Assembly: GCA_949502025.1 (NCBI GenBank)
Contig: CATBCG010000021.1
Coordinates: 1-52,665 of the forward strand
Length of the DNA stretch: 52,665 nucleotides
Origin: MGBC131033 sp910585655
Lineage (GTDB): Bacteria; Bacillota; Clostridia; Lachnospirales; Lachnospiraceae
Direction of reading: 5' to 3'
The notes beneath the pieces were generated by a model, which saw only the letters and a list, made by a program, of their open reading frames with translations, was not told where the DNA came from and searched no databases. Shown piece after piece: positions 16,570 through 24,808 of this stretch. The stretch's first letter is position 1, and each line of letters opens with the position of its first letter. The translations under genes and the position numbers were made by a program.

Positions 16570-18243
16570 ATGAAAAAAGTAGTAGCACTCTTACTGGTTA
16601 TGGTAATGGCAGTAGGACTTCTGGCTGGCTGCGGCAATAAGGAGAAAGGGAGCAGTCAGAACGACCAAAAGCAGGAGAACCAGAATCAGGGAGGGAAGGA
16701 GGATAATTCTTCTAATGAAGCAGATACACCTTCAGGGGAGGTGGCAACCAGGGATTATTTTCCGGTACCAGAAAAGGAAGAATTATCTATTTGGTATTGG
16801 TTCAGCAACTCTTATATCACGGATCCAAACGAATTGTATGCGTTCCAGTGGCTGGAAGAACAGACCAATGTGCATATCAATTTCCAGGTAGTGAATGCAG
16901 CAGAGGCAAACGAGAAATTTGGATTGATGCTGGCAGCAGGAAGCTATCCGGATATCATTCGGGCATGTAACGGCTACTATCCAGGCGGTTTGGAGAAATC
17001 CGTAACAGATGGTGTGGCGATTGAACTGACGGATTTGATTCCGGAGCATATGCCAAATTATGAAAGAATCCGCCATAGCAGCGAGCTGTTGGAAAAAAAC
17101 ACCAAGACAGACGACGGAAAACTGGTGGGAATCTGGTCAATCGCATCCAATAACTTAGAGCCGCAGGGAGAAATGATGTGGACAGGTCTGGTAGTGAGAC
17201 GGGATTGGCTTGATGAATTGAATATGGAAGCGCCGATAACCATTGCTGACTGGGATACTGTGCTTTACGCGTTTAAGGAAAACTATAATTGTGAAGCACC
17301 GCTGATGCTGGCAAAGGACGGTGTGAATACAACAGGCGCCTTCTTAACTGCTTATGGAGTATATCCGGAGTGGTATCAGGTAGACGGAAAGATTCTCTAT
17401 GGTCCGATGCAGGACGGTTATAAAGAATACTTAGAACTGATGGCTCGCTGGTATGCAGACGGAATCATCGATCCGAACTTCGTAACCAACGACGGTGATA
17501 TTGCTTCTCCGAACGAGTATATGGGAACCGGACGTGCCGGAGCAGGCGGAACCATCTGGAACTATGCAGCCGACGCTTACAAGACGCAGGGATTTACAGA
17601 TGACGAGGATTTTTATTTAGAAGCAGTACCGAGCCCGGTATTATACGAGGGAGAACATGCAGGAAACGCCTTTGTCAGCGCAAGCAGCGTTACCAAAGAG
17701 GCGCATGTTATTACCTCTAGCTGTAAAAATGTCGAGCTGGCGCTTCGCTGGATGGATATGTGGTATGAGGATGACGTGACATTGGTTTGCAGTTACGGAA
17801 AAGAAGGAGAAAGCTATGTCGTAAATGCAGACGGTACTTATAGCTTTACGGATGAAGTTATGAAGAATCCGGACTATTCTCCAATGGATGCCCTGAAAGT
17901 AAAATGGACGCCGACCAATTCCGATATGGGATTGTTTAACTGGGCTTATTATGAGCCGCTTTATTCGGACAGCGAGTCCTTCCAGGCAGAATACGTATGG
18001 AACCAGGACGATATGAAAGATTCTATCTCCACCAGCGTTTCTATGACCGAGGCTGAGAATAACGAATACAGTACTCTTTATACTGATATCAAGACCTTAG
18101 TGGACGAAATGACTGTGAAGTTCATTATGGGAAGCGAGCCACTGGATAATTTCGACAGCTTCCGCGACGGTTTAAAGACCTATGGTGTAGAGCGGTGTGC
18201 AGAGCTGTGGCAGGCAGCCTATGACCGGTATTTGGCTAGGTAA
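16570..18243 (+). CDS. Lipoprotein extracellular solute-binding protein (1)
   Basis: A lipoprotein signal with lipobox LLAGC (Cys at about residue 21) and a Gly/Asn/Gln/Glu-rich linker precede a large type-1-like sugar-binding domain. The 557-residue size fits the LipO/YtcQ-like oligosaccharide binders. Blocks such as NSYITDPNELYAF, KFGLMLAAGSYPDII and WYADGIIDPNFVTND recur in the paralogues at 22123 and 30581. ATG follows AAAGGAGAGAAGTAGT. No permease gene is adjacent, so the transporter partners must lie elsewhere, or the protein works as a sensor partner for the membrane AraC protein. Confidence 0.9.
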   Translation: MKKVVALLLVMVMAVGLLAGCGNKEKGSSQNDQKQENQNQGGKEDNSSNEADTPSGEVATRDYFPVPEKEELSIWYWFSNSYITDPNELYAFQWLEEQTNVHINFQVVNAAEANEKFGLMLAAGSYPDIIRACNGYYPGGLEKSVTDGVAIELTDLIPEHMPNYERIRHSSELLEKNTKTDDGKLVGIWSIASNNLEPQGEMMWTGLVVRRDWLDELNMEAPITIADWDTVLYAFKENYNCEAPLMLAKDGVNTTGAFLTAYGVYPEWYQVDGKILYGPMQDGYKEYLELMARWYADGIIDPNFVTNDGDIASPNEYMGTGRAGAGGTIWNYAADAYKTQGFTDDEDFYLEAVPSPVLYEGEHAGNAFVSASSVTKEAHVITSSCKNVELALRWMDMWYEDDVTLVCSYGKEGESYVVNADGTYSFTDEVMKNPDYSPMDALKVKWTPTNSDMGLFNWAYYEPLYSDSESFQAEYVWNQDDMKDSISTSVSMTEAENNEYSTLYTDIKTLVDEMTVKFIMGSEPLDNFDSFRDGLKTYGVERCAELWQAAYDRYLAR

Positions 18244-18349
18244 TAGCTAAAAGAACCGTTTTTCATAGGGAAGGTTAGGCAGGGAAGGGTTAGCCGCTTC
18301 GTTGGCTGACCGGAGGGCTTGCCGGAAAACAAATAATGGAAAACCAGGA

Positions 18350-18388
18350 GGCACAGAAGCGGGAAAGGCTTTTGTGTCTTTTGGTTTT
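18350..18388 (+). terminator. Intrinsic terminator after the solute binder
   Basis: GGCACAGAAGC and GCTTTTGTGTC form an eleven-pair stem with two G-U pairs, followed by TTTTGGTTTT. Confidence 0.6.
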
Positions 18389-18518
18389 GAACGACCGTTT
18401 GCTGTATAATTTTTGCATAGATTGCAGGCATAACATTATTTTGGAGAGGTTGATTTTACCAGAATAGATACATCTAAAGAAAAAATGAAAAAAAGATGAA
18501 ATTTTTTTAAAAAAATGC

Positions 18519-18547
18519 TTGCATTTTGAAACAACATCGGTTATAAT
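18519..18547 (+). promoter_or_regulatory. Promoter of tRNA-Lys
   Basis: TTGCAT (18519-18524) and TATAAT (18542-18547) have a 17-base spacer, 41 bases before the tRNA. Confidence 0.75.
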
Positions 18548-18588
18548 AGTTCTTGCGTTCAGGAAAGAACGCAGACAATCAGGAAAAA

Positions 18589-18661
18589 GCGCGATTAGCT
18601 CAGTTGGTAGAGCACCTGACTCTTAATCAGGGTGTCCAGGGTTCGAGCCCCTGATCGCGCA
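18589..18661 (+). tRNA. tRNA-Lys (anticodon CUU)
   Basis: A full cloverleaf is readable: acceptor stem GCGCGAT / ATCGCGC, D-arm AGCTCAGTTGGTAGAGC, anticodon stem CTGAC / GTCAG-type with loop TCTTAAT giving CTT, and T-arm with GGTTCGAGCCC. The discriminator base is A and CCA is not encoded. A T run follows at about 18709, but no clean hairpin is seen with it. Confidence 0.96.
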
Positions 18662-18828
18662 TTAGAAGGTCCTTGTTTGGCAGACTGTGAGCTGCTGGGT
18701 AGGGGCTTTTTTTCTTGTCTTATTAGGGAAGTTTTCCGGGCGGAATGTACACGGGCGGATGGAAGAGGTTTCCTTTTATAAAAAGGTTACAATAAGAGAA
18801 ATAGCTTGCCAAGGAAGGAGGATTTGAT

Positions 18829-19770
18829 ATGAATGTAGAACAGTTAGATCATTTTCTACGAATCTTGAGTTTCGAGGAGGTAGCAGGTGTTCAGGCAGAA
18901 TTGCCAGTGGTGTCCGATGAAAGAATGTCAGGAGCCTTGCGGGAAATTGATTTGACCTCGGAACAGCCATTTCGTATTGTACGCCATGGAAGACTTTGCC
19001 ATACGCCGGAGCATGGGCATGATTTTTATGAAATGATGTTTGTGCTGCAAGGAACGGTTACACATAAAATAGAAAAACAGGAAATTATACTACCTGCGGG
19101 GAGTGTATTGCTGATGAAGCCGGGAGTCAGACACGAGGTGCTTCCCTGTAGCCTGGATGATCTGGCAGTCTCGGTTACAATGGGAAAAAAACTGCTTCTG
19201 CCGGCTTTTTTAAATACACTTAGTAGACTTCCGGGAGTAGGAAAACTATTTTTGACGGATAACTCTGCGCCATTTATGAAATTGGTATTTGGAAAGGATT
19301 CTCTGGCATATCAGTGTGGACAGCGATTGTTGTGCAGTTATTTTGATTCTTATTATCATAGTGAAATATCTACTGAGCTATTGCTGCAGCTATTTTTAAC
19401 AGAGCTTGACCGCTTGATTTTGCCGGAGCATAATCAGAGCAAAGAAAATATTGAGCGTGAAATGGAGAAGATCGCACGTTTTATTCAAATGAACTATGCA
19501 ACAGTGACGATAGAGGAATTAGCAAAACGATATGGCTATACAGCAAGCTATATTTCTCGTAATTTGAAAAAACAATTTGGCAGCAGCTTTGTGAAATACC
19601 GGAATCAGCAGCGTCTGTTAGCAGCGGCTACCTTTTTGATTACCACACAAAAAACGATTGCAGCTATTGCAGGTGAGGTAGGGATTTCAAGTCTTTCTCA
19701 TTTTTATCGGATGTTTTTAGAGGAATATAGTCTGACGCCAATAGAGTATCGAAGGCAATATCAAAGATAA
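18829..19770 (+). CDS. Cupin-AraC family transcriptional regulator
   Basis: The 313-residue soluble protein has an N-terminal cupin sensor (about residues 45-115, with HTPEHGHDFYEMMFVLQG and LPAGSVLLMKPGVRHEV). A C-terminal AraC DNA-binding domain follows (about 215-310, with YTASYISRNLKKQFG and VGISSLSHFYRMF). Such proteins activate sugar-use genes when a ligand binds the cupin. The ATG follows GGAAGGAGGATTTGAT. It lies just upstream of the second membrane AraC sensor, on the same strand. Confidence 0.93.
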   Translation: MNVEQLDHFLRILSFEEVAGVQAELPVVSDERMSGALREIDLTSEQPFRIVRHGRLCHTPEHGHDFYEMMFVLQGTVTHKIEKQEIILPAGSVLLMKPGVRHEVLPCSLDDLAVSVTMGKKLLLPAFLNTLSRLPGVGKLFLTDNSAPFMKLVFGKDSLAYQCGQRLLCSYFDSYYHSEISTELLLQLFLTELDRLILPEHNQSKENIEREMEKIARFIQMNYATVTIEELAKRYGYTASYISRNLKKQFGSSFVKYRNQQRLLAAATFLITTQKTIAAIAGEVGISSLSHFYRMFLEEYSLTPIEYRRQYQR

Positions 19771-19946
19771 AAGAAACCATCATCAAAAAATAACAAAAAA
19801 GGGGATAAGTCTGCCGGAAACAGATATTGTAGGAGCAGATAAAGCTGATATAATCGACATATGATAGCTTCTGTGTTTGTACACAGCAGGAATTGATACA
19901 GAAAACATCAATCGCATAGGAAGATGTGAGACGGCGAGGTGTCATA

Positions 19947-21911
19947 ATGAAGGATTATCTGATGTCCCAGATAAAAAGTGTATTTATAAGATGGTTATTA
20001 TCCTATTTTTTGATTTTGCTGATTCCGGTTTTATTTGGAAGTATCATATACGGGCATGCCTTAGATAACGTCAGAAGAGAGAATAGACGAGCCCAGCGAC
20101 AGGTGTTAGAACAAAATCGTCAGAATTTTGAAAAACAGTTAGAAACTTTTTACAATATAGCTTACGGAATATTAAACGGAATCAATGTAAATAAAGTGCT
20201 GGAGCCAGGAACGGATGGGGGCTATTCCTCAGAGCAGCAGCTCGATCGGGCGATCTTGCAAAAACAGTTAAATAATCTGCGGACGATCAATGATAGTATA
20301 GAAGAAGTATATTTGTATGAGTCACAGTCAGATTCTATTTTATCTACCAGAGCATTTTGTAGACTGGAGGAGAGCAGAGACTTTGAGGAAGACTGGTATG
20401 GATGTGGGATAGAGAAAATTCGGGAGATGGCTTGGGAGAGGACAGGTTCTTACGGCAATGTAGCAGTAAAAGGAGAAAAGAAAAACAGACTTGTTTTTTC
20501 TTATATAAAGGAGATGCCAGGCAGGACGGGGATTTCCCGCGTTATGATACTGGTATATTTGAAGTCGGCAGCAGTTGGGGAGATTTTTGACATTTCGGAT
20601 GTAGTAATGTTTTTGGAATGGAGAAAAGAAGATGATTCTGTGATCGCAAGTGTGACAAAGAAAGGAAATTCTGCAGAGGCAATCTCTGCAGAGGAAATGT
20701 TTGCCGATCCACAGAATCTGGTATTTCGGGAGACTTCAGAGCGGTATCAGTTCGATTATATAAGCATTATACCAAAGTCCTATTATCTAAAGGGCGTTAA
20801 TCAGATGAAAGGGATTATGCTAATCTATATTTTACTCTGCTTGGGCGGCGGTGGTATGATGGCATGGTGGATGACTAGAAAGCAATATCTTCCGATTGGA
20901 GAACTGTTACAAAGTATATTAGGCAGAGAACGGGGAAAGGCAACCGATATTCGACAAATCAAGTATGTTTATTTGGATATGAAAGAAGGATATAGAAAGA
21001 GTAGGGAAAAAATCAAGGAAAGTCTCCGAATTGAAAAGAAGTATGTCATGTCAGAATGGATAGCGGGACGTATTCGATCGCTGCAAAACCCGGAACTGGA
21101 GGATTGGTTGAACCAGATAGAGTGGTCAGAATATGTGCTGATTGCCGTGGATGTGATTGGCTTTGAAACCGCGCAGGGAGAGGAGGAACTGGCTTCGGAG
21201 GAATTTGATATGGCGTATTTTATCGTAGAAAATGTATTTCATGAAATGTTGGAGAAGCAGTACCGTTCGATTGAGGCAGAGGCTGGCGGGATGTTGCTTT
21301 CTCTGGTCAGCCGGAGGGAAGAGTCCGATCATACGGAAAGATGGATAGAAGAGGATTTAAGAAAACGTTTGATGGAACTACAGGAATTTTTAAATCATTT
21401 TTATCAGATGAAACTGCAAATACAGATTAGCGATATTCACAGCGGAAAGGAAGAGATAGCGGAAGGCTTCCAGGAAATACAAAGAGAGCTGGAGGAGATG
21501 CAAAAGCGTCAGCATATCAAAGAGAGTAGAATAGAAAAGGAACAGCAAAGAAGAAGGGACAAGGAGAGAAAAGCAAGTGAAACCGAGCGTTTGGTAAGCA
21601 TTGCCAAGGAGTATATAGAAGGGCATTATCAGGATAATCAGCTTACAGTAGGCTATCTGGCAGATATGCTTCATGTAAATATCTCCTATTTATCCAGGGA
21701 ATACAAAAAACGGAATGAATACGGTATTTTAGAATATATCAATTATCTTCGTTTCGAGCGAGCCAAGGAGTTGTTATCCGGGGAGGATACGATAAAGGAC
21801 ATTGCATTACAGGTAGGATTTTTTGATACGCCCCCTTTGATGCGTCTGTTTCGTCAGATGGAAAGCATGACGCCGGGAGAATATCGAAATCAGCTCAAAA
21901 GGGCAGAATAA
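19947..21911 (+). CDS. Membrane-anchored AraC-type regulator (2)
   Basis: It is a paralogue of the 14182 gene: a membrane helix at about residues 14-36, an external sensor region, a second helix near 290-310, a charged coiled-coil-like stretch rich in Glu/Arg/Lys (about 515-555), and a C-terminal AraC domain ending VGFFDTPPLMRLFRQME / MTPGEYR. I chose the ATG at 19947 because GAGGTG lies six bases upstream; the GTG at 19926 has no site. The solute binder at 22123 and the genes behind it are the likely regulon. Confidence 0.87.
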   Translation: MKDYLMSQIKSVFIRWLLSYFLILLIPVLFGSIIYGHALDNVRRENRRAQRQVLEQNRQNFEKQLETFYNIAYGILNGINVNKVLEPGTDGGYSSEQQLDRAILQKQLNNLRTINDSIEEVYLYESQSDSILSTRAFCRLEESRDFEEDWYGCGIEKIREMAWERTGSYGNVAVKGEKKNRLVFSYIKEMPGRTGISRVMILVYLKSAAVGEIFDISDVVMFLEWRKEDDSVIASVTKKGNSAEAISAEEMFADPQNLVFRETSERYQFDYISIIPKSYYLKGVNQMKGIMLIYILLCLGGGGMMAWWMTRKQYLPIGELLQSILGRERGKATDIRQIKYVYLDMKEGYRKSREKIKESLRIEKKYVMSEWIAGRIRSLQNPELEDWLNQIEWSEYVLIAVDVIGFETAQGEEELASEEFDMAYFIVENVFHEMLEKQYRSIEAEAGGMLLSLVSRREESDHTERWIEEDLRKRLMELQEFLNHFYQMKLQIQISDIHSGKEEIAEGFQEIQRELEEMQKRQHIKESRIEKEQQRRRDKERKASETERLVSIAKEYIEGHYQDNQLTVGYLADMLHVNISYLSREYKKRNEYGILEYINYLRFERAKELLSGEDTIKDIALQVGFFDTPPLMRLFRQMESMTPGEYRNQLKRAE

Positions 21912-21975
21912 GCTTTATTATTTGACTTTTTCGCACAACAAGGCGGATTATGTCAAATAATAGAGCTATTATTTT
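21911..21975 (+). terminator. Inverted repeat and T run, probable terminator
   Basis: AGCT-ATTATTTGAC and GTCAAATAAT-AGCT arms (21911-21926 and 21952-21967) enclose a 25-base loop and are followed by ATTATTTTT. Confidence 0.55.
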
Positions 21976-22122
21976 TGATTTTTATAGTAAAAACAAAGAT
22001 GGAAAAAAGCTGCGATTGTGTTTTTGAGATAGAGAATATATGATGAAACCATCACGTGATAACCATTAAGTCATTAAGGTGAAGGTCAGAGTTTGGAGAG
22101 AAAGACGAAAGGAGAAAAGAGA

Positions 22123-23838
22123 ATGAAGAAAGAAAGAATTTTTAAGAAAGTGGTTTGTTTGCTGCTTATGCTGGTGTTGCTGGTAGTATGCTTGTCTGGC
22201 TGTGGTAAAAGGGAGACTGACAGTAAGGGCAATAATCCGGGAAGTAGTACAGAAAGTGACAATAAAAATAACGATGATAGCCATAGTAGCGCGAAAGATC
22301 CTGAGGCAGAAGGAAATGAGGCGGATGATGTACTAGAAGAGCTACCGCTGCCGCTTTGTGAGGAAAAGCAGGAAATTTCTGTTTGGACAACCTGGTCAAA
22401 CAGTTATATTGATGATATGAATGATATTCCAGGAGTACAGCATATGGAAGAGGTAACGAATGTACATGTAAACTGGATGTCTGTTAGTTTGGCTGAGGTA
22501 GTGGAGAAATTTGGTCTGCTGCTGGCGTCCGGTAATCTTCCGGATTTGATGTATACTGGTAACATAGCAGAATATCCAGGTGGAGTAGAAAAGGGTGTCA
22601 GTGATGGTATTTTTGCAGATTGTACTGATCTGGTAGAAAAATGGATGCCGAATTATCGGAGGCTGCGGGAAGGCAGTGAGACGCTGATGAGGGATACCAG
22701 TACGGACTCCGGAAGCTTGGCGTGTCTTTATACGATGAATTCCAATGATCATGAGGTGGTAGCAGAGCGAACCTGGAATGGGCTGGCGTATCGAGCCGAT
22801 CTGATGGAAAGCTTTGGCTATACAGATACTCCGGTTACGATTGAGGACTGGCATGAGATGCTAAGCATTGCTAAGAAAAACGGGATTGAAGCTCCGCTGG
22901 TGTTGGGACCAAAAGGAACTGATGCAACAGGAGCTTTTATGACCGCTTTTGGTATCCTGCCGAAGTTTTATCTGGAAGGAAACGAGGTTAAATATGGTCC
23001 GGCAGAGCCAGGCTATAAGCAGTGGTTGGATTTGTTCCGTCAGTGGTATGCAGAAGGGTTGATTGATCCGAATTTTACGACTGCGGCAGACAGTTTTTTG
23101 GTAGATTCGACGTATTCGGTGACAGGAAAGTCTGTGGCTTTTCATACGATTCAGATATTTACAGGGGATGGTTATTTTCAGAGAGGAGTTTCACAGGATC
23201 CGAATATTAGGGTGGTAGGCGTTCCGCATCCGGTTTTAAACGAAGGGGATACTCCATATCTCTATATGGGAAATCCTTGTACAGAGGCAGGAAATATGAT
23301 TTATGTTTCAGCGACCTGTAAGGATCCGAAGCTGGTTGCTATGTGGATGGATTATCAGTATACCATAGAGGGTATGAGGACGAATTTTTACGGAGTAGAG
23401 GGAGAAAGCTATACGCTGGATGAAAATGGAGAAATTCAGTTGACCGATCTTGTGATGAAAAATCCGGACTATTCTCCGACTGATGCTTTGGGTTTATATG
23501 CGAGGGGAAACTCCATCAGCCGTTATAACTGGTATCCGACCTTCCATACAACTGATATGACCTATGCAGAACCGGCACTGGATGCCTGGAGTTCCTGTTC
23601 TTCCGATAAGGCTATCTCTATTTATGCCAGTATGGGAGAGGAAGAAGGAAACAAATACAATTCCTTATATATTGATATTGAGACGTTAACAAATGAGTTT
23701 ACGGTAAAATATATATTAGGAAGCGCTTCCGAAGAAGAATACCAGAACTTTCTGGCAAGTTTGGAGACAAACGGGCTGGCGGAATGTATCGGCTACTGGC
23801 AGTCTGCAGTCGATCGCTATAATGTAAGAGGACAATAA
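22123..23838 (+). CDS. Lipoprotein extracellular solute-binding protein (2)
   Basis: A 571-residue paralogue of the 16570 product. It has a lipoprotein signal with LSGC lipobox (Cys near residue 26), an Asn/Asp/Ser-rich spacer, and a sugar-binding domain with NSYIDDMNDIPG, KFGLLLASGNLPDLM and WYAEGLIDPNFTT. I chose the ATG at 22123 because AAAGGAG lies eight bases upstream; a TTG at 22093 would place charged residues before the signal. It leads a gene run with an MBL-fold hydrolase and a GH106-like enzyme. No permease gene is present. Confidence 0.9.
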   Translation: MKKERIFKKVVCLLLMLVLLVVCLSGCGKRETDSKGNNPGSSTESDNKNNDDSHSSAKDPEAEGNEADDVLEELPLPLCEEKQEISVWTTWSNSYIDDMNDIPGVQHMEEVTNVHVNWMSVSLAEVVEKFGLLLASGNLPDLMYTGNIAEYPGGVEKGVSDGIFADCTDLVEKWMPNYRRLREGSETLMRDTSTDSGSLACLYTMNSNDHEVVAERTWNGLAYRADLMESFGYTDTPVTIEDWHEMLSIAKKNGIEAPLVLGPKGTDATGAFMTAFGILPKFYLEGNEVKYGPAEPGYKQWLDLFRQWYAEGLIDPNFTTAADSFLVDSTYSVTGKSVAFHTIQIFTGDGYFQRGVSQDPNIRVVGVPHPVLNEGDTPYLYMGNPCTEAGNMIYVSATCKDPKLVAMWMDYQYTIEGMRTNFYGVEGESYTLDENGEIQLTDLVMKNPDYSPTDALGLYARGNSISRYNWYPTFHTTDMTYAEPALDAWSSCSSDKAISIYASMGEEEGNKYNSLYIDIETLTNEFTVKYILGSASEEEYQNFLASLETNGLAECIGYWQSAVDRYNVRGQ

Positions 23839-23900
23839 GGCAAGTGAAGTAAATCACAAATGGAACCCAAAATGAAAGGAAAGGCAGGGAGAAACTTATT

Positions 23901-24767
23901 ATGACAACACAACACCCATTTTTTGAATTTGCACCAAATACTTATGAAATTGACGAATTTGACTGTGCTTCGATTTTCCTGCTCATGGGAGAGGAACGGG
24001 CGTTACTGATTGACACGGGCGTGGGTATAGGAGACTTAAAAGGCGTCGTTAAAAAAATCACAGACAAACCAGTTACTCTTGTGATCACACATAATCATCT
24101 GGATCACACAGGCGGCTGCGGAGCCTTTGAGGAAATGTGGATGCACCCGGATGACTGGAACGGCTTTTCTATGCCGGAAAATGCAGAACGAGCAAAGGAC
24201 TATGCGCAGATGATTTCCACCAGGGAGCATAAATTTTATCCGTATCGTCTAAACGAGGATTTTCCAGTCTATACGACAGCGCCAAAGCTGCTGCCGCTTC
24301 AGGACGGGCAGGTGTTTGATCTGGGTGGACGAACCGTGACGACATATCATTGTCCGGGACATTCTCCGGGGGAAATGGTTTTAGTCGATCATCAAAACAG
24401 AATTTTGTTTGTGGGGGATGCCTGTAACTGCAACCTGCTTCTGCCGTCGAATCCAAATTCGGAGCATTATATCAGTGTGGCGGCGGCAGGCAGAGCATTA
24501 AAGAGAATTCTGGAGAAAGCGGGAGTAGAATATGATGCGGATAAGGTATATAATTCCCATCATGATTATCGTGGACTGGGTAGTCCGCTGGATCCAAGGG
24601 TACTGCCGGATGCGCTTCGCTGCTGTGAGGAGTTGGTGGCAGGCACGGCAAATATCGTAGAGGTTTCCGATCCGATGGATCCTTCAGGACAGCGGAAAAA
24701 GAAGGTAGCAATGCGTGGGACGACGATGGTTTCGTTTCATCCGGAAGGAATATTGGATAAAGCATGA
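23901..24767 (+). CDS. Metallo-beta-lactamase-fold hydrolase (2)
   Basis: The 288 residues include THNHLDHTGG (zinc HxHxDH motif), CPGHSPGEM, LFVGDACN and a late His in NSHHDYRGLG, giving the complete metal site of the glyoxalase II/lactonase group. It is a paralogue of the 7106 product. It lies between a solute binder and a large glycosidase, about 40-60 bases from each, which suggests a role in handling a sugar-derived lactone or ester; that is inference only. Confidence 0.85.
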   Translation: MTTQHPFFEFAPNTYEIDEFDCASIFLLMGEERALLIDTGVGIGDLKGVVKKITDKPVTLVITHNHLDHTGGCGAFEEMWMHPDDWNGFSMPENAERAKDYAQMISTREHKFYPYRLNEDFPVYTTAPKLLPLQDGQVFDLGGRTVTTYHCPGHSPGEMVLVDHQNRILFVGDACNCNLLLPSNPNSEHYISVAAAGRALKRILEKAGVEYDADKVYNSHHDYRGLGSPLDPRVLPDALRCCEELVAGTANIVEVSDPMDPSGQRKKKVAMRGTTMVSFHPEGILDKA

Positions 24768-24808
24768 TGCAGAAACCATTTTAAGATGGCAGGAACAGGA
24801 GGATAAAA

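Noticed and set aside
18662..18720. Terminator after tRNA-Lys
   Set aside because: There is a T run, but the only pairing partner for GGGGCT lies inside the tRNA T-arm, so no independent hairpin can be supported.
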